NCBI GenBank assembly: GCA_025996865.1
Contig: BNTV01000184.1
Location: forward strand, 1 to 6,505
From: Bacteroidia bacterium
GTDB lineage: Bacteria; Bacteroidota; Bacteroidia; Bacteroidales; Azobacteroidaceae
Reading direction: 5' to 3'
Length of the DNA: 6,505 bases
Shown piece after piece: positions 6,273-6,505 of the stretch. The position numbers were made by a program, and so were the translations under genes. The notes beneath the pieces are model-generated. The model was given only the letters and a program-made list of their open reading frames with translations. It was not told where the DNA came from and did no database searches. Numbering within the stretch: position 1 is the stretch's first letter; every line of letters starts with the position of its first letter.

Positions 6273-6505
6273 GGCGACAAAGTTAGGAAAAAAATCGGAC
6301 AAACCCATCTTCAAGCAAATTATAGACTTGATACCACATAATTTGTTTCGCAAAAGTGTAAACAAGTACAAAACGGACAAGTATTGTTCTGCGTATTTTA
6401 CTTATGACCAGTTGGTTAGTACAATGTTTGGACAGTTGAACCAATGCTTAAGCCTTCGCGACATCTCTTTGGGCATCGACCAGTCACCGGAGTTTTTGGC
6501 AGACA
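6271..6505 (+). CDS. IS4-like transposase, N-terminal part (DUF4372-type)
   Basis: The frame runs from ATG 6271 to the window edge without a stop (78 codons plus one base). The segment KPIFKQIIDLIPHNLFRKSV, followed by a basic Y-K-x-D-K-Y stretch, the YDQLVSTMFGQL helix and SLRDIS, matches the N-terminal DUF4372-type domain that precedes the DDE nuclease domain in many Bacteroidota IS4-family transposases. The DDE residues themselves lie beyond the window, so intactness cannot be judged. The start is supported by the -7 box 36 bp upstream and by the terminal repeat 69 bp upstream. Full-length relatives have roughly 380-400 residues. This assignment comes from pattern memory, not a search. Confidence 0.85.
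   Translation, partial: MATKLGKKSDKPIFKQIIDLIPHNLFRKSVNKYKTDKYCSAYFTYDQLVSTMFGQLNQCLSLRDISLGIDQSPEFLAD

Larger units (their letters stand above)
6180..6505 (+). mobile_element. 5' end of an IS4-like insertion sequence (right copy, partial)
   Basis: The element starts at the terminal repeat 6180-6202, which is the reverse complement of 119-141. It contains its own promoter (6227-6234), an inverted repeat around that promoter and the first 78 codons of the transposase at 6271, then leaves the window. It lies in the same orientation as the copy ending at 141. The left flank ..CAAAAGTA should recur after its far end if it made a target duplication. Confidence 0.85.

Noticed and set aside
6138..6380. 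80-codon minus-strand frame across the IS start
   Set aside because: It is antisense to the transposase and crosses the IS boundary, so it is not a native gene.

Overview
The window looks like a piece of an insertion-sequence-rich Bacteroidota (probably Bacteroidales) chromosome. The evidence is promoter -7 boxes of the Bacteroidota type (TAnnTTTG), a lipoprotein with an acidic stretch after its lipid-modified Cys (the usual surface-export signal of this phylum), a LytS-type kinase and an NtrC-family regulator of Bacteroidota type, and an IS4-like (DUF4372-type) transposase. No species can be named from the sequence alone.

Layout. Positions 1-141 are the 3' end of one insertion sequence (IS). 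Positions 142-276 are the leader of a large surface-lipoprotein gene (277-2895, +) that carries two CarboxypepD_reg-type beta-sandwich domains and a long Cthe_2159-type beta-helix. Seven bases later, in the same operon, comes the N-terminal membrane part of a LytS-type sensor kinase (2903 to about 3270, +). It stops at a breakpoint where it is fused tail-to-tail to a second, unrelated sensor kinase on the other strand (4206 down to about 3266). That second kinase also has a one-base frameshift near its start. The kinase belongs to a minus-strand operon reading glutathione peroxidase (6141-5593), NtrC-type response regulator (5586-4219), kinase (4206 down). A second copy of the same IS starts at 6180 and runs off the window with the first 78 codons of its transposase.

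How it fits together. The two IS ends carry a perfect 23-bp inverted match and face each other across about 6 kb, as two directly oriented copies of one element would. Between them, two convergent signalling operons have lost the segment where they met. Both kinases lack their ATP-binding domain, and any response regulator that followed the LytS-type gene is gone. This leaves an apparently intact surface lipoprotein, an intact but partnerless sigma54-type regulator, and an intact secreted peroxidase whose promoter upstream region was replaced by the IS end. The picture is IS-driven genome decay rather than a new defence or metabolic system. The most original items are the double-kinase fusion, the IS hairpin that would hide the transposase start on read-through transcripts, the truncated peroxidase promoter, and the alternating hairpin repeats in the lipoprotein leader.
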